Shown piece after piece: positions 53,158 to 62,106 of a stretch of DNA of 64,000 bases (position 1 is its first letter; every line of letters begins with the position of its first letter). The notes below the pieces were generated by a model. That model was not told the origin of the DNA, searched no databases, and saw only the letters and a list, made by a program, of their open reading frames with translations. This DNA is from Sphingobium sp. D43FB (GTDB taxonomy: Bacteria; Pseudomonadota; Alphaproteobacteria; Sphingomonadales; Sphingomonadaceae). The DNA is taken from contig NZ_NMUA01000007.1 of the NCBI RefSeq assembly GCF_002312805.1, positions 1 through 64,000 of the forward strand, read 5' to 3'. The position numbers and the translations under genes were made by a program.

Positions 53158-55547
53158 GCGCGGAGCTCCAACTGATATTCTGGGACGAGGCAAAGGGTGA
53201 GCAGGTCCGCAACTTGGGCCGCTTTTGGCAGTTTCGCGCGGGCGCTATCGTCCAGGTAGATTGGCGCGTCGGCACGCAGCGGTAGGATGGTCAGTGTCCA
53301 TGGTCGCCCCAACCGTTCGGCGAAGCGCTTGAGGCCGATGCGCCAGACGCGGCCGTCCCAAAAGGCATCGTCCAGCATATCCATACCGTCGAACAGGCGA
53401 CCCATGTCGCCGCGCCAATCGATTTCCAAAAAGGCGTCGCCCGTTGCCAGCGCATCCTTGGGCAGCGTGAAGGTAAAGGCGGCGGCCGCGCGATGCGCTT
53501 CGGGCAGGGGTTGCATCGCGGCGTTGGCGGGGCCGCCGATAATGATGGGCGGTGCAGTGCCGGCGGCGCGGCTCTGGGTAAAGGGAATGGCCCTGGATGC
53601 CGGGCCTTTCGCCGTTGCCGTGCCCGCGCGACCGGGCATCATGCGATAGCGGAAGGCGGGATCGCCGCGCTGGCGCAGGGTCAGGCTGTCAGTTCCGAAC
53701 ATCGTGTCGGCAGACGTCAGGACAAGGCGGCGCTGGCCCGACAGATCGCCAACCCACAGGCTGCGCGCGGACATCTGATCGAGCAGAAGCAACCGAACCT
53801 TGCGGCCATCGGCTCCGGTCACGGTCAGCAGCCGGTCCGGGGCAGGCGGGACATCGGCGATGACGTGCGGACCTTCTGTGCGCGATGGCGCGGACAGGCG
53901 TGTGCCCGAAGGGAAGGCGAGTTCGACGGACCCTGGCGCAGTGGCGATCAACACATGGATCGGGCCATCCGCATCGGCCAGTCGAGTGACGGGCTGGGCG
54001 GTGGCCCAGCTGAGCAACACGCCGTCCAAGTCCAGGCCGATCGGCCAGAAGAAATAGTCGCCTGTTGCAATCGTGACCGGCCGCGACGGCAGGACGACCG
54101 GGCCACTGGTCAGTTGGACAGTGAACTGCACGCCGCGATGGGCAGGGGTGGCATATTGGCGGACATGGTTGTTGACGAACAGGAAACCGCTCTCCCCCTG
54201 CGACCGGACCGACCAGCGCAGGGTGTGCAGGTCGTTTTTGTCGCTGGGTAGCCTGGCAGGGGCCTGAACGGCCATGGGTGCGAGCCGATCGCCATATTGC
54301 CCAAGGAAATAATGCAGCGGTCGCAGCGCGGCGTTGACCGGGTTCACCTCACCATATTGGCCGATCGGCGCCTGAAAATCATAGCCGATGATCGGACAGT
54401 CATTATAGCCGCCCGACCGCTGGGTCTCTTCCAGGGTGCGACCCTGCGCGAGCGGGTTTGCCCCGCCGTGGAACATATAATAGCCCAGCAGATTGACGCC
54501 CGACCCGACCTGGGTGGTGACGGCGGCAGCCACGTCCTTGGGGTCGAGCAGCGGTCGGCGGCGATACATGACTGGCACGCCGCCACCATATTCCGCGCCC
54601 AGGAATGGTGTATCTGCCATGTCGCTGTCGGCGTCGCCCCGGCGATTGCTCCGGGTCTGCGCGCCAAGGTCACCGCTCACCCGGCTATCGAAACGGAACA
54701 GGTAATTTTCCTTGGGCGGCAGCGCGGTGGTTTTGGCCGACCAGGGTTCGTCAGGATAGCCGCCATGGACGGGAACGACCTCGCCTTTGGGATAGAGCGT
54801 CTGGTCCCAGCCCGTGACCGTATATAGCGGCACGTCATAGCCGATCTTCTGCGCCATGGTTTTGAGCATCGCGATATGGGCGCGGCCCTGTCCCGGCCCA
54901 TCGAGATTATATTCATTCTCGATCTGCATGCCGACGATCGGGCCGCCATCCTTCCAGAAAAGGCCCTTCACCTGGTGATGAAGACTGCGCCAGAAGCGTT
55001 CGACCTCCGCCAGATAAGCGGCATCATTGCTGCGTGGGTGCGTGCCTGCCACGATCCAGTCGGGGATGCCGCCAAAGCGCGCTTCGGCATGCCCCCAAGG
55101 TCCGGGCCGCAGGAAAAAGAGCAATCCCTCGGCGTCGCAAAGCTGGATGAAGCGACGAATGTCGCGGTCGCCGGTCCAGTCGATCTCGCCCGGGGACAGT
55201 TCGACATGGTTCCACAATATGTAACTGGCGACGATGGTGATGCCCGCCGCCTTCATCTTGCGCAGTTCCTCCGCCCAATAGCGCGCCGGGAAGCGGGTGA
55301 AATGAAATTCACCCATCACCGGCAGCCAGGGCTGGCCGTCGCGGATGAGGGTCAGGTTGGTGAGGCCGATCGTGCCATCGGGGCCGGTCCCCGTGCCCAT
55401 GCGCAGATGGCCCGTTTTGAGCGGCGGGCCGGACTTTCCGGCACCGAGCGCCAGCGGCGATTGCGCGACGGCGGGCGCGGGGAGGGCGGCTCCCAGTGCA
55501 ACGAGACCAGTGGCGGTAAGCGCCGCACGCCTGTCGATATCGGGCAT
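53154..55547 (-). CDS. Secreted beta-galactosidase, GH35
   Basis: A 797-residue GH35 enzyme that would remove terminal beta-galactose after GH53 cutting. The N-terminus (DIDRRAALTATGLVALGAALPAPAVA) is a signal peptide, with an RR that suggests Tat export. Catalytic acid/base is Glu212 (QIENEYN) and nucleophile Glu319 (LGAEYGGG). The TIM barrel fills residues 50-390; beta domains follow. GGAGGA lies upstream of the ATG. First gene of the GH35-GH53-GH43 operon. Confidence 0.93.
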   Translation of the reverse strand: MPDIDRRAALTATGLVALGAALPAPAVAQSPLALGAGKSGPPLKTGHLRMGTGTGPDGTIGLTNLTLIRDGQPWLPVMGEFHFTRFPARYWAEELRKMKAAGITIVASYILWNHVELSPGEIDWTGDRDIRRFIQLCDAEGLLFFLRPGPWGHAEARFGGIPDWIVAGTHPRSNDAAYLAEVERFWRSLHHQVKGLFWKDGGPIVGMQIENEYNLDGPGQGRAHIAMLKTMAQKIGYDVPLYTVTGWDQTLYPKGEVVPVHGGYPDEPWSAKTTALPPKENYLFRFDSRVSGDLGAQTRSNRRGDADSDMADTPFLGAEYGGGVPVMYRRRPLLDPKDVAAAVTTQVGSGVNLLGYYMFHGGANPLAQGRTLEETQRSGGYNDCPIIGYDFQAPIGQYGEVNPVNAALRPLHYFLGQYGDRLAPMAVQAPARLPSDKNDLHTLRWSVRSQGESGFLFVNNHVRQYATPAHRGVQFTVQLTSGPVVLPSRPVTIATGDYFFWPIGLDLDGVLLSWATAQPVTRLADADGPIHVLIATAPGSVELAFPSGTRLSAPSRTEGPHVIADVPPAPDRLLTVTGADGRKVRLLLLDQMSARSLWVGDLSGQRRLVLTSADTMFGTDSLTLRQRGDPAFRYRMMPGRAGTATAKGPASRAIPFTQSRAAGTAPPIIIGGPANAAMQPLPEAHRAAAAFTFTLPKDALATGDAFLEIDWRGDMGRLFDGMDMLDDAFWDGRVWRIGLKRFAERLGRPWTLTILPLRADAPIYLDDSARAKLPKAAQVADLLTLCLVPEYQLELRA

Positions 55548-55599
55548 CCATCCTCCATGATTTGGGTTGGGAGGGTTATCCCTCCTCTGTTCGATCGTC

Positions 55600-55626
55600 C
55601 GTTCGCCCTGAGCCTGTCGAAGGGCG
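55600..55626. repeat. Sphingomonad-type intergenic repeat, single copy
   Basis: GTTCGCCCTGAGCCTGTCGAAGGGC is a short partly palindromic element seen in many sphingomonad intergenic spaces. It lies between the GH35 gene and kduD. The same core occurs twice, in opposite orientation, at 62004-62089. Confidence 0.65.
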
Positions 55627-55649
55627 TTGCTTCGCGCAGGTCAGGCGCC

Positions 55650-56405
55650 TCAGCGCGCGAGCCATCCCCCATCGACCGCAAGCGTATGCCCGTGGATATA
55701 GCCTGCTGCTCTCGACGCGAGGAACACGGCCGCCCCGCCAATGTCGGACGGATCGCCCCAGCGGCCGACCGGGATGCGTTCCTGAATCTGGCGATTTCGG
55801 GTCTCGTCGGCCTGCAGCGCGGCTGTATTGTTGGTGGCGATATAGCCTGGCGCGATGGCGTTGACGTTGACACCCTTGGCCGCCCATTCGTTCGCCAGCA
55901 GCTTGGTCAGGCCAGCAACGCCACTCTTGGACGCGGTATAGCTTGGCACGCGGATGCCGCCCTGAAAGGACAAGAGCGAAGCGATGTTGATGATCTTGCC
56001 CGCCCCTTGGCCGATCATGTGGCGACCCGCCGCCTGACACAGGAAGAACAGCACCTTCAAATTGGTGTCGATCACGGCATCCCAGTCTGCCTCGGTAAAG
56101 TCCACGCTGTCGGCACGGCGGATGATCCCGGCATTGTTGACGAGGATGTGTAGCCCGCCAAGCTTCTCCAGCGTCTCGTCCACCACGCGCTGGACCGGCG
56201 CGATGGTCGACAGGTCAGCGGAGATGATCTCCGCCCTACGCCCAAGTGCGCGGACCTTTTCGACAGTCTCCTGCGCCGGGGTGCGGCCGACTGCGGCGAT
56301 ATCCGCACCGGCAGCAGCCAACGACAGGGCGACGGCCTGGCCAATGCCGGTATTCGCGCCAGTGACGATGGCGACTTTGCCGCGCAAATCAAAGGGGTTG
56401 GTCAT
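55650..56405 (-). CDS. kduD: 2-Dehydro-3-deoxy-D-gluconate 5-dehydrogenase
   Basis: A 251-residue SDR. NAD site VTGANTGIGQAV; NNAGI; catalytic Ser-Tyr-Lys in IASLLSF and YTASKSG; the C-terminus ends VDGGWLAR. Closely KduD-like (LRGKVAIVTGANTGIGQ, NNAGIIRRADSVDF). It interconverts 2,5-diketo-3-deoxygluconate and 2-keto-3-deoxygluconate in breakdown of unsaturated uronates. kduI is next upstream. A repeat pair separates them. Confidence 0.92.
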   Translation of the reverse strand: MTNPFDLRGKVAIVTGANTGIGQAVALSLAAAGADIAAVGRTPAQETVEKVRALGRRAEIISADLSTIAPVQRVVDETLEKLGGLHILVNNAGIIRRADSVDFTEADWDAVIDTNLKVLFFLCQAAGRHMIGQGAGKIINIASLLSFQGGIRVPSYTASKSGVAGLTKLLANEWAAKGVNVNAIAPGYIATNNTAALQADETRNRQIQERIPVGRWGDPSDIGGAAVFLASRAAGYIHGHTLAVDGGWLAR

Positions 56406-56419
56406 GGACTTTTACTCCA

Positions 56420-56509
56420 CGTCATCCCCGCGCAGGCGGGGATCCATCTCCCAAGCGTCGTTTCGGATGCTAGGCTGGGAGATGGGTTCCCGCTTTCGCG
56501 GGAATGACG
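56420..56509. repeat. Paired inverted repeat of GTCATCCCCGC type
   Basis: Left arm GTCATCCCCGCGCAGGCGGGGATCC and right arm TTCCCGCTTTCGCGGGAATGAC form a large inverted pair about 90 bases long, each with its own small hairpin. This type of element is common in sphingomonad and other alphaproteobacterial spacers. It lies between kduI and kduD, so it would be in their transcript and may affect stability of the 3' part. Confidence 0.75.
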
Positions 56510-56519
56510 CCAATAGGGT

Positions 56520-57359
56520 TCAGGCGAGCTGGCAGATATCCAGCACGTTCATGTCAGTATAATCCTGATTCTCGCCCGCCATCGCCCAGATGAAGGCATA
56601 GGCCTTGGTGCCCGACCCCATATGCACCGACCAGGGCGGCGAGATCACCGCTTCCTCATTGGCCATGACGATATGCCGCATCGCATCGCCTTCGCCCATA
56701 TAATGGAACACGCGATCCGACGGGCCATCCAGTTCGAAGTAGAAATAAATCTCGCTGCGGCGCTCATGAATATGCGGGGGCATGGTGTTCCACACCGAAC
56801 CGGGCTTGAGCACGGTCAGCCCCATGACCAGCTGCGCGCTGTCGCAGATGCCGGGGATGACGAGCTGGAAGATGGTGCGCTCGTTGGATTCTTCGAGGGA
56901 GCCGCGTTCGAGCGCATTGGCATCGGCGATACCGAGCTTGCGGGTAACAAAGCCCTTATGCGCCGGGCAGGAGGCGAGATAGAAGCGCGCGCCTGCACCC
57001 GCAAAGCTCACATCCTTCGCGCCCATGGTGACATAGAGGCAATCCTTGTTGCCCAGCGTGAAGCTCTCGCCATCGACGGTAACGGTGCCTTCGACGTTCG
57101 AGACGTTCACCACCGCCATTTCACGGCGTTCGAGGAAGGGGTGGCCCGCAGCGGACGCAGGCTCGCTCTGCACCGGCAGCGCGACCGGTGCATCCGCCAC
57201 CGCAACCCCGCCGATCACGAAACGGTCGGCATGGGTATAGTTCAACACGCACGCGCCATCGCGAAACAACCCGCCGATCAGATAGCGATCGCGCAATTCC
57301 TCGTTCGACACGCATTCCATCATGTCGGGGTGCGTCGCGTAATAGGTCTTGTCGAACAT
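56520..57359 (-). CDS. kduI: 5-Keto-4-deoxyuronate isomerase
   Basis: A 279-residue cupin isomerase. ATG 57359 has AGGAGA six bases upstream; the frame to 57386 is not supported. [22 protein letters not shown]-like [11 protein letters not shown], and the metal-binding [18 protein letters not shown] and [18 protein letters not shown] are KduI hallmarks. It converts 4-deoxy-5-ketouronate to 2,5-diketo-3-deoxygluconate; KduD does the next step. Confidence 0.95.
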   Translation of the reverse strand: MFDKTYYATHPDMMECVSNEELRDRYLIGGLFRDGACVLNYTHADRFVIGGVAVADAPVALPVQSEPASAAGHPFLERREMAVVNVSNVEGTVTVDGESFTLGNKDCLYVTMGAKDVSFAGAGARFYLASCPAHKGFVTRKLGIADANALERGSLEESNERTIFQLVIPGICDSAQLVMGLTVLKPGSVWNTMPPHIHERRSEIYFYFELDGPSDRVFHYMGEGDAMRHIVMANEEAVISPPWSVHMGSGTKAYAFIWAMAGENQDYTDMNVLDICQLA

Positions 57360-57459
57360 CGGCTGTCTCCTGAATGGCTTTGCCAAGCCTTATAGCGTCC
57401 AGTGCCACGAAGGAAAGTATTTATCCCTTAATGTGGAATGACGAACCGATATGCGGTTA

Positions 57460-58068
57460 TCATTCTTGAAGCAGAATGACATGCAGGAAGCGCGGGCCGT
57501 GCGCGCCGCGCACATAGGTGCCCTCGATATCCGTCGTACCGGATACGCCGGTGATCCAGTAATGGGCGCGCGGTTGCGGACCCGGCAGGGGCGCATCCTC
57601 CAGGTGGGGGGAGATGTCGCGGATCGCCAACAGCACGATATGATGCAGCGTCAGGAAATTGGGCAGCATCGGCGCGATCGGACTGGTTTCGAAGATCAGC
57701 GACCCGGTTTCAGCGATACCCCTGCGCGCAATGGCGAGGGTAGCGCCTTCATCGGCGGCGGCATCGGCGTGCAGGGTGAAGGCGGACCAATCGCACGCCG
57801 CTAGGCGTGGGTCTGGCGGGCAACAGAGGGTCAAGGGTTCCTGCTGGTCGGTCAGGTAGCGCGTGATGGCGGCAGGCAGGTCGGCCAGGCTGGCGATACG
57901 GTCATGGCTGGCATTGACGCTGGGCAAAGCGAGGCGGGCGAGAAATTCGGATTCGAGCGCGGCGGCGTCGACAGCCGGGCGTTCTGGCCCATCGAGCAAG
58001 GCAGCGGCTTCGGCTGCGACCGGAACCGGGCCTTTCAGTCGGGCAAGGATGGCGTTGCGGGCGCTCAT
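57460..58068 (-). CDS. lutC: L-Lactate utilisation protein LutC
   Basis: A 202-residue LUD-domain protein, last of lutABC. Conserved AIARRGIAETGSLIFETS and the ISGVSGT-like ITGVSGTTDIEGTYVRGAHGP. It shares the LUD domain of LutB. Start overlaps the lutB stop. Subunit of the iron-sulfur L-lactate oxidising complex. Confidence 0.92.
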   Translation of the reverse strand: MSARNAILARLKGPVPVAAEAAALLDGPERPAVDAAALESEFLARLALPSVNASHDRIASLADLPAAITRYLTDQQEPLTLCCPPDPRLAACDWSAFTLHADAAADEGATLAIARRGIAETGSLIFETSPIAPMLPNFLTLHHIVLLAIRDISPHLEDAPLPGPQPRAHYWITGVSGTTDIEGTYVRGAHGPRFLHVILLQE

Positions 58069-59459
58069 TTACGCTGCTCCTGCTGATATTGCGCCATGAA
58101 GCTGCGGGCGGCGGGTTTGGGCAGGTCGCGATGCTTGGTCCAGCCGCTCGCCAGCGGCAGGCTGGCGATCCAGCCGGTACGGCCGATCAGCCGCATCGCC
58201 CGGATCGCTAAGGCGGTGCCCAGGCGATAGAGCGCGGGACGGCGCGCAAACCAAGCCCAGACACCCAACCCCCAGCGCATTGAGGTCGGCTCCAGCCCTT
58301 CGTGCCAGCTTTTCTCGCGCCAGCCCTTGAGCAGCGTGGGGAGCGGGATCTTGACCGGGCAGACCTCCTGACATTTGCCATTCAAAGTGCAGGCATGGGC
58401 AAGGTCGCGATTGGGCGCTAAGCCGTCGAGCGCAGGCGTTAGCACCGCCCCCATCGGCCCCGGATAAGTGCCGCCATAAGCATGGCCGCCAATCTGGCGG
58501 AACACCACGCAATGGTTCATGCACGCGCCGCAGCGGATGCAGCGCAGCATCTCCGCCAGACCTTCCTCGCGCATTTTGGTGCGGCCATTGTCCACCAGCA
58601 CGATGTGCATCTGCTCCGGCCCGTCGCGGTCGCCAACGCGCTTTGGACCGGTGTAAAAGGTCGTATATTGGGTCAGCGCCGCGCCAGTGGCAGACCGTGC
58701 CAGCATCCGCAGCATATGGATAGCGTGGGGCATGGACGGCACGATCTTTTCGATCCCCGCCGTCACGATATGCACGCGCGGCGGGACGAGCGAGAGTTCG
58801 GCATTGCCTTCGTTGGTGACGGTGCAGACCGCGCCGCTATCTGCGATCAGGAAGTTCGCACCCGATATCCCGACATCCGCGCCCAGCATCGCCCCGCGCA
58901 GTTCGCGCCGGGCGCTCTGGGCCATGGCGGCGATCGTTTCTTCCTCATGCGGATTGGCATGTTTCGCGCGGAACAATGCAGACACCTGTTCGCGCGTCTT
59001 GTGCATCGCGGGCCAGATGATGTGGGACGGCCGCTCGTCGGCCAGCTGGATGATATGTTCGGCAAGATCCGTTTCGACCCGGACGATCCCCGCCTCCTCC
59101 AGCGCATGGGGCAAGCCGATTTCCTCGCCTAGCATGGATTTGGAGCGGGCGACCGTCCGTGCCCCCGCCGCCTTGCAGATGTCGATGACGATCCGGCAGG
59201 CTTCGTCTGCCGTCTGTGCCCAATGGACCTGCGCCCCCGACGCTATGGCGCTGGCTTCGAATTGTTCGAGATAGGCGCCAAGATGCGCGATCACATGATC
59301 CTTGATCGCAGCCGCGCGTGTCCGCGCAGCTTCGAAATCGGGGAAAGCGTCGATCGCGATGGCACGCTTGGCCTCCGCCGTCCCGGCGGTGCGCTCGACC
59401 GCGATCTTGAGGATCGGGTCGGCGAGTGCGGCGTCGACGCGATCGGTAAAGCCGCTCAT
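58065..59459 (-). CDS. lutB: L-Lactate oxidation iron-sulfur protein LutB
   Basis: A 464-residue protein with an N-terminal LUD domain (ISGANFLIADSGAVCTVTNEGN) and two cysteine clusters: CIRCGACMNHC and, later, CTLNGKCQEVCP. In the second the usual first cysteine of CxxCxxxCP is Asn. It may be a lineage form using the preceding Cys. A C-terminal DUF3390-like region follows. Overlaps lutA and lutC by four bases each. Confidence 0.92.
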   Translation of the reverse strand: MSGFTDRVDAALADPILKIAVERTAGTAEAKRAIAIDAFPDFEAARTRAAAIKDHVIAHLGAYLEQFEASAIASGAQVHWAQTADEACRIVIDICKAAGARTVARSKSMLGEEIGLPHALEEAGIVRVETDLAEHIIQLADERPSHIIWPAMHKTREQVSALFRAKHANPHEEETIAAMAQSARRELRGAMLGADVGISGANFLIADSGAVCTVTNEGNAELSLVPPRVHIVTAGIEKIVPSMPHAIHMLRMLARSATGAALTQYTTFYTGPKRVGDRDGPEQMHIVLVDNGRTKMREEGLAEMLRCIRCGACMNHCVVFRQIGGHAYGGTYPGPMGAVLTPALDGLAPNRDLAHACTLNGKCQEVCPVKIPLPTLLKGWREKSWHEGLEPTSMRWGLGVWAWFARRPALYRLGTALAIRAMRLIGRTGWIASLPLASGWTKHRDLPKPAARSFMAQYQQEQRK

Positions 59460-60211
59460 GCTTCCTCGCCGATCGCCGGGCCGTCGCCCATGCCCGCGAT
59501 CAGTTCGATGGCATGATAGGCGCGAACCTTGCTGCCCTTGCGATGCAATTTGCCCGCCATGTTCATCAGGCAGCCAAGGTCGCCCGCCAGCAGCAGGTCC
59601 GCGCCTGTGGTGTCTATCGCGTCAGCCTTCTCGCTGACGATGGCGTTGGAGATGGCGGGATATTTGACGCAGAAAGTACCGCCAAAGCCGCAGCAGGTTT
59701 CCGCGCCCGGCAACGGTGTCATCGACAGGCCATCGATGGCTTTGAGCAGGCGGCGGGGCTGCGCCTTGATTCCCAGTTCGCGAAGCCCCGAACAACTATC
59801 ATGATAGATTGCGGTGGCGGGCAGGATGACGCCCTCCGGTTTCCAGCCACAAACCTCATCCAGATAGGCCATCACCTCGAACGTCTTGGCGGCGACTGCC
59901 TGTGCGCGCGCGCGCCATGCCGCATCATCGTCGAACAGTTCGGGATAGTGGCAACGGATCGTCCCGGCGCAGGAGCCGGAGGGGACGACAACCGCCTCAT
60001 AGGGTTCGAGTGCTTCGATTGTCTGCTTGGCCAGCGCTACGGCATGGGAACGGTCGCCGCTATTGAGCGCAGGCTGGCCGCAACAGGTCTGCCCCTGCGG
60101 CACGACGACGGTACAGCCCGCCGCTTCAAGCGCACGGATCGCGGCGAAGCCGATGCGCGGCCGCATGATATCGACCAGGCAGGTGACGAACAGAGCGACA
60201 TTTGCGGTCAT
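59456..60211 (-). CDS. lutA: L-Lactate oxidation CCG-domain protein LutA
   Basis: A 251-residue cysteine-rich protein with two CCG motifs: GQTCCGQPALNSG and ETCCGFGGTFCVKYP. Together with LutB and LutC it oxidises L-lactate to pyruvate. The ATG at 60211 overlaps the esterase stop (ATGA); the longer frame to 60319 runs into that gene. Confidence 0.92.
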   Translation of the reverse strand: MTANVALFVTCLVDIMRPRIGFAAIRALEAAGCTVVVPQGQTCCGQPALNSGDRSHAVALAKQTIEALEPYEAVVVPSGSCAGTIRCHYPELFDDDAAWRARAQAVAAKTFEVMAYLDEVCGWKPEGVILPATAIYHDSCSGLRELGIKAQPRRLLKAIDGLSMTPLPGAETCCGFGGTFCVKYPAISNAIVSEKADAIDTTGADLLLAGDLGCLMNMAGKLHRKGSKVRAYHAIELIAGMGDGPAIGEEA

Positions 60212-61176
60212 AGGCCGTGGCGTCTCGCGAAATTCAGGAACAGGTCGGGCCAGGGCGCTGGTGCTGCCGGCGCGGCGACAAGGCCAAAGCCATGGCCGCC
60301 ATTTTCGAACAGATGGCACTCCGCCGCTATGCCTTTGGCGCGCAACGCAGCCAGCATGGCCAGGCTGTTTTCAGGCGGCACCGCCTTGTCGTCCAACGCA
60401 TGGGCGAGGAAGACGGGCGGGGTCTCTGCACTCACGTCATGGTCGAGCGAATAGGCGCGCTTCCGTTCCGCCGTTGGATCAGGGCCAAGCAATTGCGTGC
60501 GCGATCCGGCATGGACGAACGCGCCCTCCATCTGGATCACCGGATACATATAGGCGGCAACAGCGGCCCTTATCGGTTCGCGGTCGGCGGCATCGACCGG
60601 CGTATAGCTTTCCTGGGGCGTGCGACTGGTCAGCCAGGCCGCAAGATGTCCTCCCGCCGAAAAGCCCATCACACCGATCCGGTTCGCGTCAAACTTTTCC
60701 CTTGGGGCGAGCGCGCGTATTAAGCGCAGGGCGCGCTGGGCATCCTGCAACGGTGCCTTGGCACCTGCCGCCCAGCCATCGGCGGGCAGGCGATAGAGTA
60801 GCGAGAAGCAGGCATAGCCCGCCTGCGCGAAATGGCGGGCGATGTTATAGCCTTCATGGCCGATCGCGACACGGATATAGCCCCCGCCGGGGATGAGCAG
60901 GATCGCCGCGCCATTGGGCTTGACGGGGCGCAACAAGGTCAGCGTCGGGGTCACCACATGCGCAAACACGCCGTCATCCGGCCCGCTATCGGGGCGGCGA
61001 AGGCTTTCGACCTCCTGTACCGTCACTCGCTCGCCACCCGGCGCTTTGCCGGGCCAGATCGGAAACCGCTCGAACCCATGGGGCAGGGGGAAGCTCTGCG
61101 CCAGAGCAGGTGTTGCCAGAGTGGCGGAGGCGAGGGTGCCGGCAAGGAGGGTGCGGCGGTCGATCGGCGGTGTCAT
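60208..61176 (-). CDS. Secreted alpha/beta-hydrolase, probable carbohydrate esterase
   Basis: A 322-residue alpha/beta hydrolase of the acetyl-esterase/BD-FAE type. Signal peptide with a twin Arg (DRRTLLAGTLASATLATPALA). Catalytic Ser173 in GFSAGG, Asp in ALDDKAVP, His in GGHGFG; oxyanion motif IPGGGYIRV. It is between the rhamnogalacturonan acetylesterase-like gene and lutA, so removal of acetyl groups from pectin is likely. Overlaps at both ends. Confidence 0.85.
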   Translation of the reverse strand: MTPPIDRRTLLAGTLASATLATPALAQSFPLPHGFERFPIWPGKAPGGERVTVQEVESLRRPDSGPDDGVFAHVVTPTLTLLRPVKPNGAAILLIPGGGYIRVAIGHEGYNIARHFAQAGYACFSLLYRLPADGWAAGAKAPLQDAQRALRLIRALAPREKFDANRIGVMGFSAGGHLAAWLTSRTPQESYTPVDAADREPIRAAVAAYMYPVIQMEGAFVHAGSRTQLLGPDPTAERKRAYSLDHDVSAETPPVFLAHALDDKAVPPENSLAMLAALRAKGIAAECHLFENGGHGFGLVAAPAAPAPWPDLFLNFARRHGL

Positions 61177-61994
61177 TGGCAATCCGTCCTTCCAAGCGGG
61201 GTGGTGCGAGTGAGGGCCGGGCGCGGCGCCGCTATCGTCGCGGAAATGGGCAGCGCGAGCGATTTCAGACCCCCGGCAACCAGATCGGCCACCTGCCGCG
61301 CGCCCAATTCGCTGAAATGCGTATTGTCGCTGATGCCCTTAGGGAAAGCGGCCACATTGTCCTGGGCGCTATAATGGAGATAGAGCGCTTTCGACCCATT
61401 CGGCCCGGCGCGATCGAGCCATGCCCGTGAGCGGGCCTCCAAGTCGATCAACGGCGTGCCCGTCTTGATCGCCAGGTCCCGCATGACACCCGACCATGCA
61501 GGAAAATCCGCGATGGCGCGGCCTTCCGGCCCGAAATTGCGCCGCGTAACAGGGGTGACGAGGACGGGCACGCCGCCGGCCATCCGCACGTCACGAATGA
61601 AGCGCAACAGATTGTCACGATAGCCGGTCTGCGCCGGTGCCCAGCGCTCCGGCTTCGCCCGCGTCGCGTCATTATGGCCGAACTGGATCAGCACCGTGTC
61701 GCCGGGCAGGATATCGGCACGCAGCCGGTCCCAGCGCCCCTCCGCCAGAAAGCTGCGGGTTGAACGGCCGCCCATGGCATGGTTGAGAATGCGGACATTT
61801 GGGGCCACGGCGCAGCGTAGCATCGTTCCCCATCCCGTCTGCGGATACCGCACCGGCGCATAGTCGGCCGCGGTGGAATCCCCCGCGATCAATATGGTGT
61901 TGCCGGGCGCGGTGGCGTTTGCGGGGGCAGTGAGGATGACGCCGAACAGGACAATCTGCACCATCCTTACGGCATGACCAGCGAACTTACGCAT
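61173..61994 (-). CDS. Rhamnogalacturonan acetylesterase-like SGNH hydrolase (CE12)
   Basis: A 273-residue SGNH esterase. Signal peptide ends TAPANA. Block I is IAGDSTAADY (Ser40), block III QFGHNDATR, block V DNTHFSELGARQVA (Asp and His). The order and size fit CE12, which deacetylates rhamnogalacturonan I. ATG 61994 has GGGGGGAGAG upstream; the frame to 62045 reads through a repeat. It is coupled by overlap to the next esterase. Confidence 0.87.
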   Translation of the reverse strand: MRKFAGHAVRMVQIVLFGVILTAPANATAPGNTILIAGDSTAADYAPVRYPQTGWGTMLRCAVAPNVRILNHAMGGRSTRSFLAEGRWDRLRADILPGDTVLIQFGHNDATRAKPERWAPAQTGYRDNLLRFIRDVRMAGGVPVLVTPVTRRNFGPEGRAIADFPAWSGVMRDLAIKTGTPLIDLEARSRAWLDRAGPNGSKALYLHYSAQDNVAAFPKGISDNTHFSELGARQVADLVAGGLKSLALPISATIAAPRPALTRTTPLGRTDCQ

Positions 61995-62003
61995 TCTGCT
62001 CTC

Positions 62004-62089
62004 CCCCCGTTCGGGCTGAGCTTGTCGAAGCCCAGATTTCGCCAAGCGAGAAAGAAAGCCCTTCGACCGGCTCAGGGCGAACGGAGGGG
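62004..62089. repeat. Inverted pair of sphingomonad-type repeats
   Basis: Left arm CCGTTCGGGCTGAGCTTGTCGAAGCC and right arm GCCCTTCGACCGGCTCAGGGCGAACGG face each other with about 24 bases between. Flanking CCCC and GGGG extend the pair. It sits between the L-rhamnose dehydrogenase stop and the esterase start, so it could form a stem in the message. It is the same family as the single copy at 55600. Confidence 0.75.
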
Positions 62090-62106
62090 AGGGGGAGCAT
62101 CACGGT

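Noticed and set aside
54876..56153. 425-codon plus-strand frame opposite GH35 and kduD
   Set aside because: It runs across two real genes and the repeat between them; no recognisable domain.
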